Assembly (NCBI RefSeq): GCF_000739575.1
Contig: NZ_BBJO01000006.1
Location: 26,677 to 90,676 of the forward strand
Length of the DNA: 64,000 nt
DNA from: Halobellus rufus
Lineage (GTDB): Archaea; Halobacteriota; Halobacteria; Halobacteriales; Haloferacaceae
Reading direction: 5' to 3'
Positions 18,030 through 26,908 of this stretch are shown here, piece after piece. How positions within the stretch are numbered: position 1 is the first letter of the stretch; each line of letters begins with the position of its first letter. The translations under genes were made by a program, and so were the position numbers. The notes beneath the pieces are model-generated. The model did no database searches. It was not told where the DNA came from and worked only from the letters and a program-made list of their open reading frames with translations.

Positions 18030-19028
18030 ATGCGCCAATATCTCGACCTCGTCACCGACGTCCTCGAAGAAGGGGGACACAAGCCGAATCGAACGGGCGT
18101 GGACACGATTTCGGCGTTCAGCCAGCACTACCGCGTCGACCTCTCGGAGGGCTTCCCGCTGCTGACGACGAAAGACCTCTCGGGGGCGCGCTGGAACTCG
18201 CTGATCCACGAGTTCGTCTGGTACCTCTCCGGCGAACAGCACATCCGAACGCTCCGCGAGGAGACCGGCATCTGGGACGCGTGGGCCGACGATGAGGGAC
18301 ACCTCGACACCGCCTACGGGCGCTTCTGGCGGCGCTTTCCGGTGCCCGAAGAGGGGCTTCCGGGCGAGTCGTGGCCGGCGGACGACCATCGCTGGATGAA
18401 CGACGAGGGGACGTTCGACCAGATCGCCTACGCGCTGGACATGCTCCGGGAGAACCCCAACTCCCGGCGGATCGTCGTCAACGCGTGGCACCCCGCCAAC
18501 GCCGCGGTCTCGACGCTCCCGCCGTGTCACTACACGTTCGTGCTCAACGTCCAGGGCGACCGGTTGAACGTCCACCTCCACCAGCGCTCCGGCGACGTCG
18601 CGCTCGGCATCCCGTTCAACATCGCGGCGTACTCGCTCCTGGCGACGGCGCTCGCTCAGCGGACCGGCTTCGAGGTCGGCGAGTTCGCCCACAGCGTCGT
18701 CGACGCCCACGTCTACTGCGGCGCTGGCGACCGCGGCGCGTGGTACGCCGACAACCTCGGCGAGTTGCAGTCCCGCCTCGCGGCCGTCGACGATCGGAGC
18801 CAGTACCGCGACGTCCGCGAGTGGCTCGTCGAGAGCGCGCCGCCGGAAGCCGACGGCGAGGAGCGATACGACCACGTCCCCGGACTGCTCGAACAGTGCG
18901 CCCGGGAGCCCCGCGAGCGCCCCTCGATCGACGTCGCCGACGTGCCGCTCGACGAACTCACTTACGACGACGTCGAACTGTCCGGGTACGACCCCGCGCC
19001 GGGGATCGAGTTCGCGGTGGCCGAGTGA
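18030..19028 (+). CDS. thyA: Thymidylate synthase ThyA, 332 aa
   Basis: Converts dUMP to dTMP with methylene-tetrahydrofolate. The sequence starts MRQYLDLVTDVLEEG, with catalytic Cys166 in LPPCHYTFVLN, folate and dUMP contacts in QRSGDVALGIPFNIA and the DAHVYC motif. The first base of the next ATG overlaps its TGA stop at 19028, coupling it to folA. This folate-dependent pair replaces the flavin-dependent ThyX route. It has about 70 C-terminal residues more than the E. coli enzyme. Confidence 0.96.
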   Translation: MRQYLDLVTDVLEEGGHKPNRTGVDTISAFSQHYRVDLSEGFPLLTTKDLSGARWNSLIHEFVWYLSGEQHIRTLREETGIWDAWADDEGHLDTAYGRFWRRFPVPEEGLPGESWPADDHRWMNDEGTFDQIAYALDMLRENPNSRRIVVNAWHPANAAVSTLPPCHYTFVLNVQGDRLNVHLHQRSGDVALGIPFNIAAYSLLATALAQRTGFEVGEFAHSVVDAHVYCGAGDRGAWYADNLGELQSRLAAVDDRSQYRDVREWLVESAPPEADGEERYDHVPGLLEQCAREPRERPSIDVADVPLDELTYDDVELSGYDPAPGIEFAVAE

Positions 19029-19630
19029 TGCGCGAATCCGCTCCGAACGCCGCCGACAGCGACGGAAGAACCGATACTGACGACAGCGCCCCCGACGCCG
19101 CCGACAGCGACAGCGGCACCGACGCCGACGTCGAACTCGCCTTGATCGCCGCGGTCGCGGAGAACCGCGTCATCGGTCGCGACGGGGGGATGCCGTGGCA
19201 CTACAGCGAGGACCTGCGGTTCTTCAAACGAACGACGACGGGTCATCCGGTGATCGTCGGACGCAAGACCTACGAGGCGGTCGTCGAGGCTCTCAGAGAG
19301 CCGTTCCCCGGGCGAACGACGGTCGTGCTCACCTCGCAGTCGCTGGACCTCCCGGCGGGCGCTGTGCTGGCGAACTCCGTCGAGGAGGCGATCCAACGAG
19401 CGGCGGCCGACGCCGCCGAACGGGGGGTCGAGACGGCGTACGTCGCGGGCGGCGGGCGCGTCTACGAACAGTTCCTCCCCCGCGCGGATCGCCTGATTCT
19501 CACCGAGATCCACGGGAGCTACGACGGCGACACGCACTTCCCGGCGTGGGACGAGGACGAGTGGATCGAGATCGAGCGCGATCCACACGAGGAGTTCGAC
19601 TTCGTCACCTACGAGCGGGTCGACTCCTGA
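19028..19630 (+). CDS. folA: Dihydrofolate reductase, 200 aa
   Basis: Regenerates tetrahydrofolate after ThyA. The DHFR core starts about residue 37 (LALIAAVAENRVIGRDGGMPWHYSEDL) and has VIVGRKTYEAV, VVLTSQS and YVAGGGRVYEQFLPRAD. Residues 1-36 are an acidic extension with two 15-residue repeats (4-18 and 20-34). The ATG at 19028 overlaps the thyA stop by one base and is the only start that keeps the coupling; a GTG in the core is less likely. Co-transcribed with thyA. Confidence 0.93.
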   Translation: MRESAPNAADSDGRTDTDDSAPDAADSDSGTDADVELALIAAVAENRVIGRDGGMPWHYSEDLRFFKRTTTGHPVIVGRKTYEAVVEALREPFPGRTTVVLTSQSLDLPAGAVLANSVEEAIQRAAADAAERGVETAYVAGGGRVYEQFLPRADRLILTEIHGSYDGDTHFPAWDEDEWIEIERDPHEEFDFVTYERVDS

Positions 19631-19713
19631 GGGCAAGCAACGCAGCGACGGGTGAGACGGCAGCACGGCGAGCGAGACAACTTCGGTTTTACTCGCGAGT
19701 GTCGAACGTGGGA

Positions 19714-19722
19714 CATATTTTT
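19714..19722 (+). promoter_or_regulatory. TATA-like box for the gene at 19750
   Basis: The sequence CATATTTTTA lies 28-36 nt before the ATG at 19750, the spacing expected for a leaderless haloarchaeal mRNA. Confidence 0.55.
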
Positions 19723-19749
19723 ACGGTATGCCAACAAATCGCGCACCGT

Positions 19750-19935
19750 ATGAGCGCGACGTTCGAGCTGTTCGAAGACAGTGCAGGACAGTATCGCTGG
19801 CGACTCGTTCACGCGAACGGCAACATCATCGCCGACAGCGGCGAGGGGTACGCCACGAAGCAGAAGGCGACGCAGGGGATCGACAGCGTCAAGCAGAACG
19901 CCGCGGAGGCCGACGTCGTCGAGGTAGACTCCTGA
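19750..19935 (+). CDS. DUF1508 / HVO_2922-type small protein, 61 aa
   Basis: Single-domain YegP-like protein: MSATFELFEDSAGQYRWRLV, then HANGNIIADSGEGYATKQKA and VKQNAAEADVVEV. The fold is a small beta-alpha unit found in bacteria and archaea, with a proposed but unproven role in stress. Its TATA-like box at 19714-19722 suggests leaderless translation. It lies between folA and the proteasome gene, apparently as its own unit. Confidence 0.85.
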   Translation: MSATFELFEDSAGQYRWRLVHANGNIIADSGEGYATKQKATQGIDSVKQNAAEADVVEVDS

Positions 19936-20010
19936 TTCGGTCGGCAACTTGCCCCTCGCGCCGTCGAGTTCGCGCTCTGCAGAGCCGGTAAAATCCCGTG
20001 GCGGTGGTGG

Positions 20011-20017
20011 GTTTATC
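20011..20017 (+). promoter_or_regulatory. TATA-like box for the proteasome alpha gene
   Basis: GTTTATC at 20011-20017 lies 25-31 nt before the ATG at 20042, consistent with a leaderless transcript. Confidence 0.5.
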
Positions 20018-20041
20018 AGTCCACGGCCCCGAGTGAGGCAG

Positions 20042-20797
20042 ATGAACCGAAACGACCAGCAGGCGTACGATCGGGGGACGTCGCTTTTCTCACCCGACGG
20101 ACGCATCTATCAGGTCGAGTACGCTCGCGAGGCAGTCAATCGCGGGGCACCCAGCCTCGGGATCCGAACGGCGGACGGCGTCGTCCTCGCGGCCCTGCGT
20201 CGGACGGCGTCCTCGCTGATGGAGGGCGAGAGCATCGAGAAACTGCACAAACTCGACGACTTCCTCGGTGCGGCCTCCGCGGGCCACGTCGCCGACGCTC
20301 GACGGCTGATCGACGACGCTCGGACCGCGGCACAGCGCAATCGGCTTCGCTACGGGGAACCGCTCGGGGTCGAGACGCTCACCAAGACCCTCTCCGACGA
20401 GATTCAGGAGACGACGCAGTACGGCGGGACGCGTCCGTTCGGTGCCGCGCTGTTGATCGCCGGAATGGACGGCGATGGGTCCGATGCCCGCCCGCGACTC
20501 TACCAGACCGACCCGTCGGGCGCTCCCCAAGAGTGGCGAGCGGTCGCGATCGGATCCGGTCGCGACGACATTCAAGAGTTCCTCGAAGAGGAATGGTCCG
20601 ATTCGCTCACGACCGACGAGGGCGTCGAAACCGCCGTTCGAGCGCTCTTGCGTACAGACGACGAACTCGACGCCGAGAACGTGACGATCGCGACGATCAC
20701 GGCCGAGGGGTATCGAGACCTCCCCGAGGCCGAGATCGCAGACGTCGTCGATTCCTCTCAGGAGACTGCGACTGATGACGCTGACGACGACGAATAG
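20042..20797 (+). CDS. psmC: Proteasome alpha subunit, alpha2-like, 251 aa
   Basis: Outer-ring subunit of the 20S proteasome, forming the gate for unfolded substrates. It starts MNRNDQQAYDRGTSLFSPDGRIYQVEYAREAV, the canonical alpha N-terminus, and keeps the SIEKLHKLDD segment around the activator-binding Lys. Strand S1 (APSLGIRTADGVVLAALRRTAS) departs from the common VDKR form, pointing to the second, more divergent alpha type (PsmC). The acidic C-terminus is variable. No beta subunit is in the window. ATG start at 20042 with a TATA-like box upstream. Confidence 0.82.
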   Translation: MNRNDQQAYDRGTSLFSPDGRIYQVEYAREAVNRGAPSLGIRTADGVVLAALRRTASSLMEGESIEKLHKLDDFLGAASAGHVADARRLIDDARTAAQRNRLRYGEPLGVETLTKTLSDEIQETTQYGGTRPFGAALLIAGMDGDGSDARPRLYQTDPSGAPQEWRAVAIGSGRDDIQEFLEEEWSDSLTTDEGVETAVRALLRTDDELDAENVTIATITAEGYRDLPEAEIADVVDSSQETATDDADDDE

Positions 20798-20857
20798 CGG
20801 CGATCGGTTTTCCACGCTGTACGCTCGTTGTGTACGCCACACCACCGCACGGCGGGG

Positions 20858-20877
20858 GTAAAACGGAACCGTTTTAC
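20858..20877. repeat. Perfect inverted repeat at the tRNA-Glu promoter
   Basis: GTAAAACGG-AA-CCGTTTTAC forms a nine-base-pair inverted repeat with a two-base centre. Its right half overlaps an AT-rich TTTTACATAT that could be the TATA box for tRNA-Glu (start 20909). It could be an operator, or the transcription end of the proteasome gene, which stops 60 nt upstream. Confidence 0.5.
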
Positions 20878-20908
20878 ATATCCCGGCGATATCCAGAGAT
20901 GTCGCACC

Positions 20909-20983
20909 GCTCCGTTGGTGTAGTCCGGCCAATCATCTTGCCCTCTCACGGCAAGGACCAGGGTTCGAATCCCTGACGGAGCA
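20909..20983 (+). tRNA. tRNA-Glu (CTC)
   Basis: Cloverleaf readable by eye: acceptor GCTCCGT pairs with ACGGAGC, the anticodon stem is TTGCC/GGCAA with loop CTCTCAC (anticodon CTC), and the T-arm carries GGTTCGAATCC. The last base, 20983, is discriminator A. CCA is not encoded. No intron. Confidence 0.95.
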
Positions 20984-21149
20984 CTCCTTTTTTCGACGCC
21001 GTCTCGGATTCCCGACAGTCCTTGAATCGACGGAATTCGACCTCCCGACCGACGAAGTGTGCTCTACTCCTGCTACCGCCTACGCAAATAGATTCCCTCG
21101 GCCGCGGTCGCACGACCTAAGTGAGTGCGGCGATGAGGCCTCGCGCACA

Positions 21150-21374
21150 ATGGACGAAGCACTCGAAGTGGTCGACGTCGTCGCTGACTCGGGACTCGAG
21201 GGCGTCGTTACGTGGGCACTGCGCCTCGTCGGGTTGCTCGTACTCCTCGCGGGCCTCGGGCTGTGGCTCCTCACCGACCTGGGGCTCCTCTGGATCCCGG
21301 CCGTCCTGCTGGTCGTCGGCGTCGTGCTCTTGGCCGCGCCCAGCGTGCTCCTGTTGCTGGCGGAATTCGCGTGA
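21150..21374 (+). CDS. Small two-span membrane protein, 74 aa
   Basis: After an amphipathic N-terminus (MDEALEVVDVVADSG) there are two hydrophobic segments: LRLVGLLVLLAGLGLWLL and IPAVLLVVGVVLLAAPSVLLLL. The ATG at 21150 is chosen because residues encoded upstream are not protein-like. It lies beside convergent MscS. Function unknown. Confidence 0.65.
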   Translation: MDEALEVVDVVADSGLEGVVTWALRLVGLLVLLAGLGLWLLTDLGLLWIPAVLLVVGVVLLAAPSVLLLLAEFA

Positions 21375-21442
21375 ATGCGTCCGGAACGACCTGTCAGTTC
21401 GATTGAGTGACGCAAACAACTGTCGTAGCCTCGCCGCTAGGG

Positions 21443-22591
21443 TTACACCGCTTCGTTCGTTCCGGTACCGTCGCCATCCCGTTCCCGGGCCTGTAAATCA
21501 AGGGATGGGTGGTCGGCGACGCCGTCTGAATCGCCTCCGCTCATCTCACGGATCGTCACGTCGCGCTTGGGGTACGGAATCTCGATTTCGGCGGCGTTCA
21601 GCGCCTTGTACAGCGCGCGGTTGAGTTCGTGTTGCGCACGGCGTCGACGCGTCGGCCCGTTCACCCAGCAGAGCAGTTCGTACTGGAGGGCCGAGTCTCC
21701 GAACGATCTGAATCGCGCCCGCGGCTTCGGCGAGTCCAACACCAGCGGTTCGGCCAGTGCAGTCTCGACTGCGAGTTCCTCGAAGGCGTCGATGTCGGTT
21801 CCGTAGGCGACGCCGATCGGAACCCGAACTCGTCGGCGACGTTGCGGTGCCGACTCGTTGGTCACTTTCGAGGCGTTGAGCGCCGCGTTCGGAACGGTCA
21901 CCATCACCTCATCGCGGGTGAGCAACGTGGTCGAGCGGACGCCGACTTTGATGACCGTCCCGGCGGTGCCGTCGTCGAGGACGATGTAGTCCCCGAGTTT
22001 GTAGGTGTCGTCGAAGTACAGCGCGATGCCGCCGAAGAAGTTGGCCACGGTGTCTTTCGCCGCGAATCCGACGGCGATACCCGCGACACCGGCGGCACCG
22101 AGAAGCGGCGTGATCTCGATTCCCCACAGCCACAGCAACGTCCCGGCGCTGCCGACCAGCACGGCCAGCGTCCAGACGTTCGAGAAGACGGGGGCGAAGT
22201 CGAACCGGTTCCCTTCCGCGTTGACGGCGTCCACGAGCCGATTCACCACGTTGTTGGCCGCGTACGCCCAGACGAGGACGATGACAGACAGGGAGGGCCG
22301 GCCGAGGAGACCGTCGAGCGCCGCCGGCGTGAACAGGACAGACGATCGAACGGTCGGAACTTGGGTGAGTACGTAGACGCCGACGAGTGCAGCGGTGACC
22401 ACGAGCGGCGCACGGACCGAGGCGACGACGATGTTGTCGTACTCCGTGTCCGTATTCGACACGTATCGGTAGGCTACCCGAAGAATCACGAACTCCATCG
22501 CGACGGCTGCGGCGACGGAAACGACCAACACGGCGACTGTCGATTCGAGCGCAGTGAACCCCTCGAATAGCCTGAGAAGCGAGGAAAGCAT
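21443..22591 (-). CDS. MscS-family mechanosensitive channel, 382 aa
   Basis: Small-conductance stretch-activated channel that releases solutes on hypo-osmotic shock. Five or so N-terminal spans are followed by the pore helix and beta domain: LLGAAGVAGIAVGFAAKDTVANFFGGIALYFDDTYKLGDYI is the family hallmark, with VPNAALNASKVTNES after it. The C-terminal vestibule domain is complete. The ATG at 22591 fits. Important in a halophile facing dilution. Confidence 0.93.
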   Translation of the reverse strand: MLSSLLRLFEGFTALESTVAVLVVSVAAAVAMEFVILRVAYRYVSNTDTEYDNIVVASVRAPLVVTAALVGVYVLTQVPTVRSSVLFTPAALDGLLGRPSLSVIVLVWAYAANNVVNRLVDAVNAEGNRFDFAPVFSNVWTLAVLVGSAGTLLWLWGIEITPLLGAAGVAGIAVGFAAKDTVANFFGGIALYFDDTYKLGDYIVLDDGTAGTVIKVGVRSTTLLTRDEVMVTVPNAALNASKVTNESAPQRRRRVRVPIGVAYGTDIDAFEELAVETALAEPLVLDSPKPRARFRSFGDSALQYELLCWVNGPTRRRRAQHELNRALYKALNAAEIEIPYPKRDVTIREMSGGDSDGVADHPSLDLQARERDGDGTGTNEAV

Positions 22592-22776
22592 ACCCTATCG
22601 TCGCGAGTGGCGGAGATAACCATTTCTCCGCACCGTCGACGCTGTTCCGGTCTCCCGGTAGCTGACATCTGAACTGTTCGGACTGGATCCCGGGCTTTTC
22701 GGCGAGGCACCAGAGCCTGGCTGGTTGTAGAATGAAATGAATTATAAGATGACATCAGAGAATACCTAGCACTCAT

Positions 22777-23079
22777 ATGGAACGCACAGCGGTCAGTTGC
22801 GCCCGCTGTCAGATCGAGCTTCCAGAGGCCCCTCACCGCTATCGCTTCGCAGAACATAGTCGACGCTACCTCGTCAAAACCCGGTGTCGTGAGATCCCAA
22901 AGGCTGCTGTCGCGTCTCTCTGTGGAAGTTGTTTCAGCCGGTTCAGTGCCCTGCGGAAGTATCGGAAACTGAGTAACAAAATCGGACCACTCGAATCGGA
23001 TGCTGAGATCGATCAGGCTATCAAAAAAGAACTCGACGGGATTGATCTCGAGAACGTCGCCGATCCGAGCACTGAGTAG
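22777..23079 (+). CDS. Zinc-finger-like protein, 100 aa, lower GC
   Basis: Cys pairs CARC (about residue 8) and CGSC (about 49), followed by a basic helix FSALRKYRKLSNKIGPLES. It starts MERTAVSCARC. Its GC content is visibly lower than its neighbours and codon use is less biased to G/C third positions. It lies between tRNA-Glu and tRNA-Trp, a common insertion context. AT-rich TTATAAGATG about 30 nt upstream suggests a promoter. Function unknown. Confidence 0.65.
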   Translation: MERTAVSCARCQIELPEAPHRYRFAEHSRRYLVKTRCREIPKAAVASLCGSCFSRFSALRKYRKLSNKIGPLESDAEIDQAIKKELDGIDLENVADPSTE

Positions 23080-23165
23080 ACACGCTTCCCGCTTCGCCCA
23101 CGATCTGCATCTCGGATTTTTGGCTCTGTCGTTACCTAGGGCTCAGAAAAAGGTATTTTTTGGAA

Positions 23166-23345
23166 TGGGGCCGGAGGGATTTGAACCCCCGATCGACTGA
23201 TATCTCCGGTACGCGCCTCGGTACTCCAGAGGGTCGTCGTCGCGAACCGATGATCAGTCGGTCGCTCGGTATATCAGTCTGGAGTGTCGTCACCGGGCGC
23301 CAAGCCTCTGGAGTCAGTCGCCATGCCGGGCTTGGCCACGGCCCC
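23166..23345 (-). tRNA. tRNA-Trp (CCA) with intron
   Basis: Exon 1 is 23308-23345 (minus), starting GGGGCCGTGGCC; exon 2 is 23166-23201, ending CCGGCCCC plus A. Anticodon loop CTCCAGA with stem ACTGA/TCAGT gives anticodon CCA. The intron lies after base 37, the standard archaeal site, and the T-arm has GGTTCAAATCC. The large intron is the hallmark of haloarchaeal tRNA-Trp. Confidence 0.95.
23202..23307 (-). ncRNA. tRNA-Trp intron, likely box C/D guide RNA
   Basis: About 106 nt. On the minus strand it contains GGTGACGA (C-box-like), CTCCAGA followed by CTGA (D'-box), and CTGATCA (C'-like). In Haloferax volcanii the same intron is a box C/D RNA guiding 2'-O-methylation of tRNA-Trp itself. The exact boundaries depend on the bulge-helix-bulge cleavage site. 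Confidence 0.7.
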
Positions 23346-23432
23346 TGTGTCTGCAACTGCTCGTATGCCGATACGGCATAAAGGAATTACGATCGGTCGA
23401 CGGAATCCGATCTCGCCCAGCCGCCAGACCGG

Positions 23433-23654
23433 TCATCGGTCAGTGTCGGACCACGAACACTCCTGGCACTTGTACGCCGTCACGAACTCGGTCACGCTCG
23501 GCATATACCCCACCGAGAGGACGTTTTCGCCGCATTCGGGACAGTCCATCTCCGCGTCTTCTATCGGCTCCGCCTCCATCGGACGCTCGCCTTCGACGAG
23601 TTCGGCGAGCCGCTTGGGTGTCACCATCCGTCCTTCCACGACGCGATTGCTCAT
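23433..23654 (-). CDS. Zinc-ribbon protein, DUF5795-like, 73 aa
   Basis: MSNRVVEGRMVTPKRLAELV opens a helix, and CPEC (about residue 38) and CQEC (about 63) form a zinc ribbon with the conserved SVGYMPSVTEFVTAYKC. I recall this family as DUF5795, usually beside a DUF5794 membrane protein gene as here (next gene upstream, 63 bp away). It may act with its neighbour; no function is known. Confidence 0.75.
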   Translation of the reverse strand: MSNRVVEGRMVTPKRLAELVEGERPMEAEPIEDAEMDCPECGENVLSVGYMPSVTEFVTAYKCQECSWSDTDR

Positions 23655-23716
23655 ACCCCGTCGAAGACGCGGAGGATGGTAAATCCGTCGCGCACGTGGC
23701 GGTCTTCACAGACCGT

Positions 23717-24682
23717 TCAGAGCCACGGCGCTCGCGAGCCGTCCGAATCCGGGTAGCCGTAGCCGACGTCGCCGCCGGTTTCGTTGGACTCGCGCTCGTC
23801 TTCGGAGTCGTCACCGTCGCCGCCGTCGGTGACGGCCGCTCGGATCGACGAGAGCGCGTCACCCGCGACGTCGCGTTCCTCGACCTCCTGCAGTTGGTCT
23901 CGATCGGGGCCGTCGTCGACGTCGTCGACCGCCTCTGCCTCGTGGTCCAGTTCCGCGTCCGGGTCGTAGGCGAACAGCGCCGTCACGCCCAGTACGGCCA
24001 ACGCGACGGGCGCTTCCGTCGGTAGCAGACCGAGCACGTCGACGGCAAGCATTCCCAGCGCGACCGAACTGCCGAAGCGGAAGCGGTCGATGTCGACGGC
24101 CCCGCGGAGGCTCGGTGCGAACGTCGCCACCGCGAGCGCGAAGGCGACGCCGGTTCCGGCAGCGGCGACCGCGCGGGCGACCGTCCCGAGGTTGGGATCG
24201 ACCACGAGCGTCGCCCCGCCGAGTTCGAGACTTGCGATCAGGCCGAAGCCGATGATGATGCTCGGGGAGGGGAGATACTCGCCGACCTTCGCGGAGGCGG
24301 TCTTCGCGGCGACCGCGAGGATCACCAAGCCGGCGAACCGGTGGAAGACCTGGAAGTTCAGCACGCTCTTCAGCGTCTCCGCGAAGAGGGCCTCGAGCCC
24401 CGCGACGGGGAGCAACAGCGCGCCGAGGAGGAGGATCGACGTCACCTGCTCGCGGCGCGTGCCGTCCATCTCCGCGAGGATGACCGCGACCGTCGCCGAC
24501 CCGCCGAAGATCAGCAGTCCGGTCTCGATGATGCCGAGCGGACTGCTGAGCGCGCCAGCGATGATGAGTGCCGGGAAGATCCCGTCGACGAGCGGGAGAG
24601 CCATCACCGTCGCCAGGAGTCGGGTCGCACCGCCCACCCGCTGCTCGAGGCGGAGCGCGACCGGATGCCGTGAGACGCTCAT
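23717..24682 (-). CDS. DUF5794-like membrane protein, 321 aa
   Basis: About eight hydrophobic spans over residues 15-225 (RLLATVMALPLVDGIFPALIIAG, LEALFAETLKSVLNF), then a long acidic cytoplasmic tail of about 90 residues rich in Asp. The full-length pattern matches haloarchaeal DUF5794. Likely co-transcribed with the zinc-ribbon gene at 23433. The ATG at 24682 is clear. Transport or signalling roles are guesses. Confidence 0.8.
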   Translation of the reverse strand: MSVSRHPVALRLEQRVGGATRLLATVMALPLVDGIFPALIIAGALSSPLGIIETGLLIFGGSATVAVILAEMDGTRREQVTSILLLGALLLPVAGLEALFAETLKSVLNFQVFHRFAGLVILAVAAKTASAKVGEYLPSPSIIIGFGLIASLELGGATLVVDPNLGTVARAVAAAGTGVAFALAVATFAPSLRGAVDIDRFRFGSSVALGMLAVDVLGLLPTEAPVALAVLGVTALFAYDPDAELDHEAEAVDDVDDGPDRDQLQEVEERDVAGDALSSIRAAVTDGGDGDDSEDERESNETGGDVGYGYPDSDGSRAPWL

Positions 24683-25253
24683 TCGCGACTAACGGCCGTC
24701 ACCATCGGCCAGACGGCGATGCGGGCGCAAGCCCGGCGCGGACGCGCCGAGGGCCTGCGGGAGCACTCCGAGCGAATCGAGCGCGGGGAGCAGCCAATTT
24801 CCCCGTTTGAAGTTCTGCATCGCTGTAAATGTAAAAGTCGCATCGAATTCCGTGGTCTGCTGACCGGCGATGCGCGATGCAGAGGGACACTCGGAGTCCA
24901 TACCTAATTGCTATCGTGACGGGATATTAAACGTTGTGTGGGACAGAGGGTCACGGGTCTGCGTCTCTCACACTAGAGTCGGCCAAAAATCGATTATTTC
25001 ACGAAACAGATCCGGATAGGCGTCGAATCGCTCATTCACTCACGGGAGGGTGGCGAATATTGCGACATCTGAAAGTTCCGTGACGCCGCTGGTACACTCA
25101 CGACGCTCCCGGCACCGACGGTGCCTAGCAGCCGCCGCGGAGATGTAGGCGATACTGTACACGCCTCTGTATATCTGAGTCGACTACGTGGCAACAATCT
25201 ACACAGCGATGGTCTCTCGCAACGTTTTTGTCGGTAGACTGTGGACCGTTTAT
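24683..25253. other. 571-bp region with no confident gene
   Basis: Short open frames on both strands (about 60-70 codons) have no recognisable motif and no strong start signals. GC-rich inverted segments (GGCGCG-GAC-GCGCC near 24734-24747) could form an RNA stem-loop. The middle is AT-rich (AAAAATCGATTATTTC near 24983). The right end holds the guaB promoter, with a TTTTT run at 25225-25229, 25 nt before the ATG. Confidence 0.5.
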
Positions 25254-26756
25254 ATGGCGAAAGACGGTTCCACACAGGGGTCCTTTTCGGAGAAACTTCG
25301 CGTACCAGAGGCGTTGACGTTCGACGACGTACTGCTTCGACCGATGGAAAGCCGGGTCGAACCCGACGCCGCAGACGTCTCGACGCACGTCTCGAAGAAC
25401 GTCGAACTGAACATCCCCATCCTCTCGGCGGCGATGGACACCGTCACCGAGTCCGGGATGGCCATCGGGATGGCGAGAGAGGGCGGTCTGGGCGTGCTCC
25501 ACCAGAATATGCCGCAGGAGCACCTCGTCGCCGAGATCGAGCGGGTCAAACGCGCCGACGAGCTGGTGATTCGACGGGAGAACGTCGTCACCGCCAGCCC
25601 GACGCAGACCGTCCGCGACGTCGACGAGATGATGGAGCGCGAGGGCGTCTCGGGCGCGCCGGTCGTCGACGACGACGACACCGTCCTCGGGATCATCTCC
25701 GCGACCGACGTGCGGCCGTACCTCGAGGTCGGCGAGACCGACGAGGTCCGCGAGGCGATGACCGACGAGGTCATCACCGCCGGCCGCGACGTCGGCGCTC
25801 GCGAGGCGCTCGAACTGATGTACGACCACAAGATCGAGCGCGTCCCGATCGTCGACGACGAGGACGGCCTCGTCGGCCTCGTCACGATGCAGGGGATCCT
25901 CCAGCGGCGCGAGCACGAGAACGCCGCTCGCGACGAGGACGGCCGCCTCCGCGTCGGCGTCGCCGTCGGGCCGTTCGACACCGAGCGCGCGCTCGCCGCG
26001 GACGAGGCCGGAGCCGACGTGCTGTTCATCGACTGCGCGCACGCGCACAACCTCAACGTGCTCGACAACGCCCGCGAGATCAAGTCCTCCGTCGAGGCCG
26101 ACGTCGTCGTCGGCAACATCGGCACGCGAGAGGCGGCCGAGGCGGCCGTCGACTTCGCCGACGGGGTGAAAGTCGGCATCGGCCCCGGGTCGATCTGTAC
26201 GACCCGCGTCGTCTCCGGCGCCGGGATGCCGCAGATCACCGCGGTCGCGCAGGTCGCCGACGTGGCCGCCCCCGAGGGCGTCCCCGTCATCGCCGACGGG
26301 GGCATCCGCTACTCCGGCGACGCGATCAAGGCGATCGCCGCCGGCGCGGACGCGGTGATGCTCGGCTCGTACTTCGCGGGGACCGACGAGGCACCCGGCC
26401 GCGTCATCACGATGAACGGCAAGAAGTACAAGCAGTACCGCGGGATGGGCTCGGTCGGCGCGATGAAGTCCGGCGGGGGCGAGCGGTACCTCAAGGACAC
26501 CGACGAGGAAGAAGAGGACTTCGTCCCCGAAGGCGTCGAGGCGGCGACGCCGTACAAAGGGACGCTCGCCTCCGAACTGCACCAGCTCGTCGGCGGGATG
26601 CGCTCGGGGATGGGCTACGTCGGCGCGGAGACGATCCCCGGGTTCAAAGAGCGAGCCGAGTTCGTCCGCGTCTCCAGCGCCGGACAGACCGAGGGACACC
26701 CCCACGACGTGATGATCACCGACGAAGCGCCGAACTACAGCCCGGACGGCAACTGA
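25254..26756 (+). CDS. guaB: IMP dehydrogenase GuaB, 500 aa
   Basis: NAD-dependent oxidation of IMP to XMP, the committed step of GMP synthesis. The N-terminal segment [14 protein letters not shown] is typical. Two CBS domains at about 110-220 precede the catalytic loop with Cys315 in [11 protein letters not shown], the flap [10 protein letters not shown] and the C-terminal [13 protein letters not shown]. The start at 25254 (MAKDGS) is preferred over an in-frame ATG at 25188 because it matches the usual length and lies 25 nt after a T-rich box. Confidence 0.96.
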   Translation: MAKDGSTQGSFSEKLRVPEALTFDDVLLRPMESRVEPDAADVSTHVSKNVELNIPILSAAMDTVTESGMAIGMAREGGLGVLHQNMPQEHLVAEIERVKRADELVIRRENVVTASPTQTVRDVDEMMEREGVSGAPVVDDDDTVLGIISATDVRPYLEVGETDEVREAMTDEVITAGRDVGAREALELMYDHKIERVPIVDDEDGLVGLVTMQGILQRREHENAARDEDGRLRVGVAVGPFDTERALAADEAGADVLFIDCAHAHNLNVLDNAREIKSSVEADVVVGNIGTREAAEAAVDFADGVKVGIGPGSICTTRVVSGAGMPQITAVAQVADVAAPEGVPVIADGGIRYSGDAIKAIAAGADAVMLGSYFAGTDEAPGRVITMNGKKYKQYRGMGSVGAMKSGGGERYLKDTDEEEEDFVPEGVEAATPYKGTLASELHQLVGGMRSGMGYVGAETIPGFKERAEFVRVSSAGQTEGHPHDVMITDEAPNYSPDGN

Positions 26757-26908
26757 CGTTCCTCGGCGCGGAGAATCCGGGGGATCGACACGCCTCCGAA
26801 CAGGTGGTAGTGGCGGCATAACACGGAGACGTCACAAGGGGTATCTTGATATGCCCCCGGGAGCCATTCCATCGTATCGGTGTTCTCGAACGCACCGCAC
26901 ACCTACCA

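Noticed and set aside
20984..23165. Integrated element between tRNA-Glu and tRNA-Trp
   Set aside because: No integrase, no duplicated tRNA 3' end and housekeeping MscS inside; only the low-GC zinc-finger gene hints at transfer.
24689..24907. Short open frames on both strands upstream of guaB
   Set aside because: No recognisable domain, no good start signals; kept as unexplained DNA.
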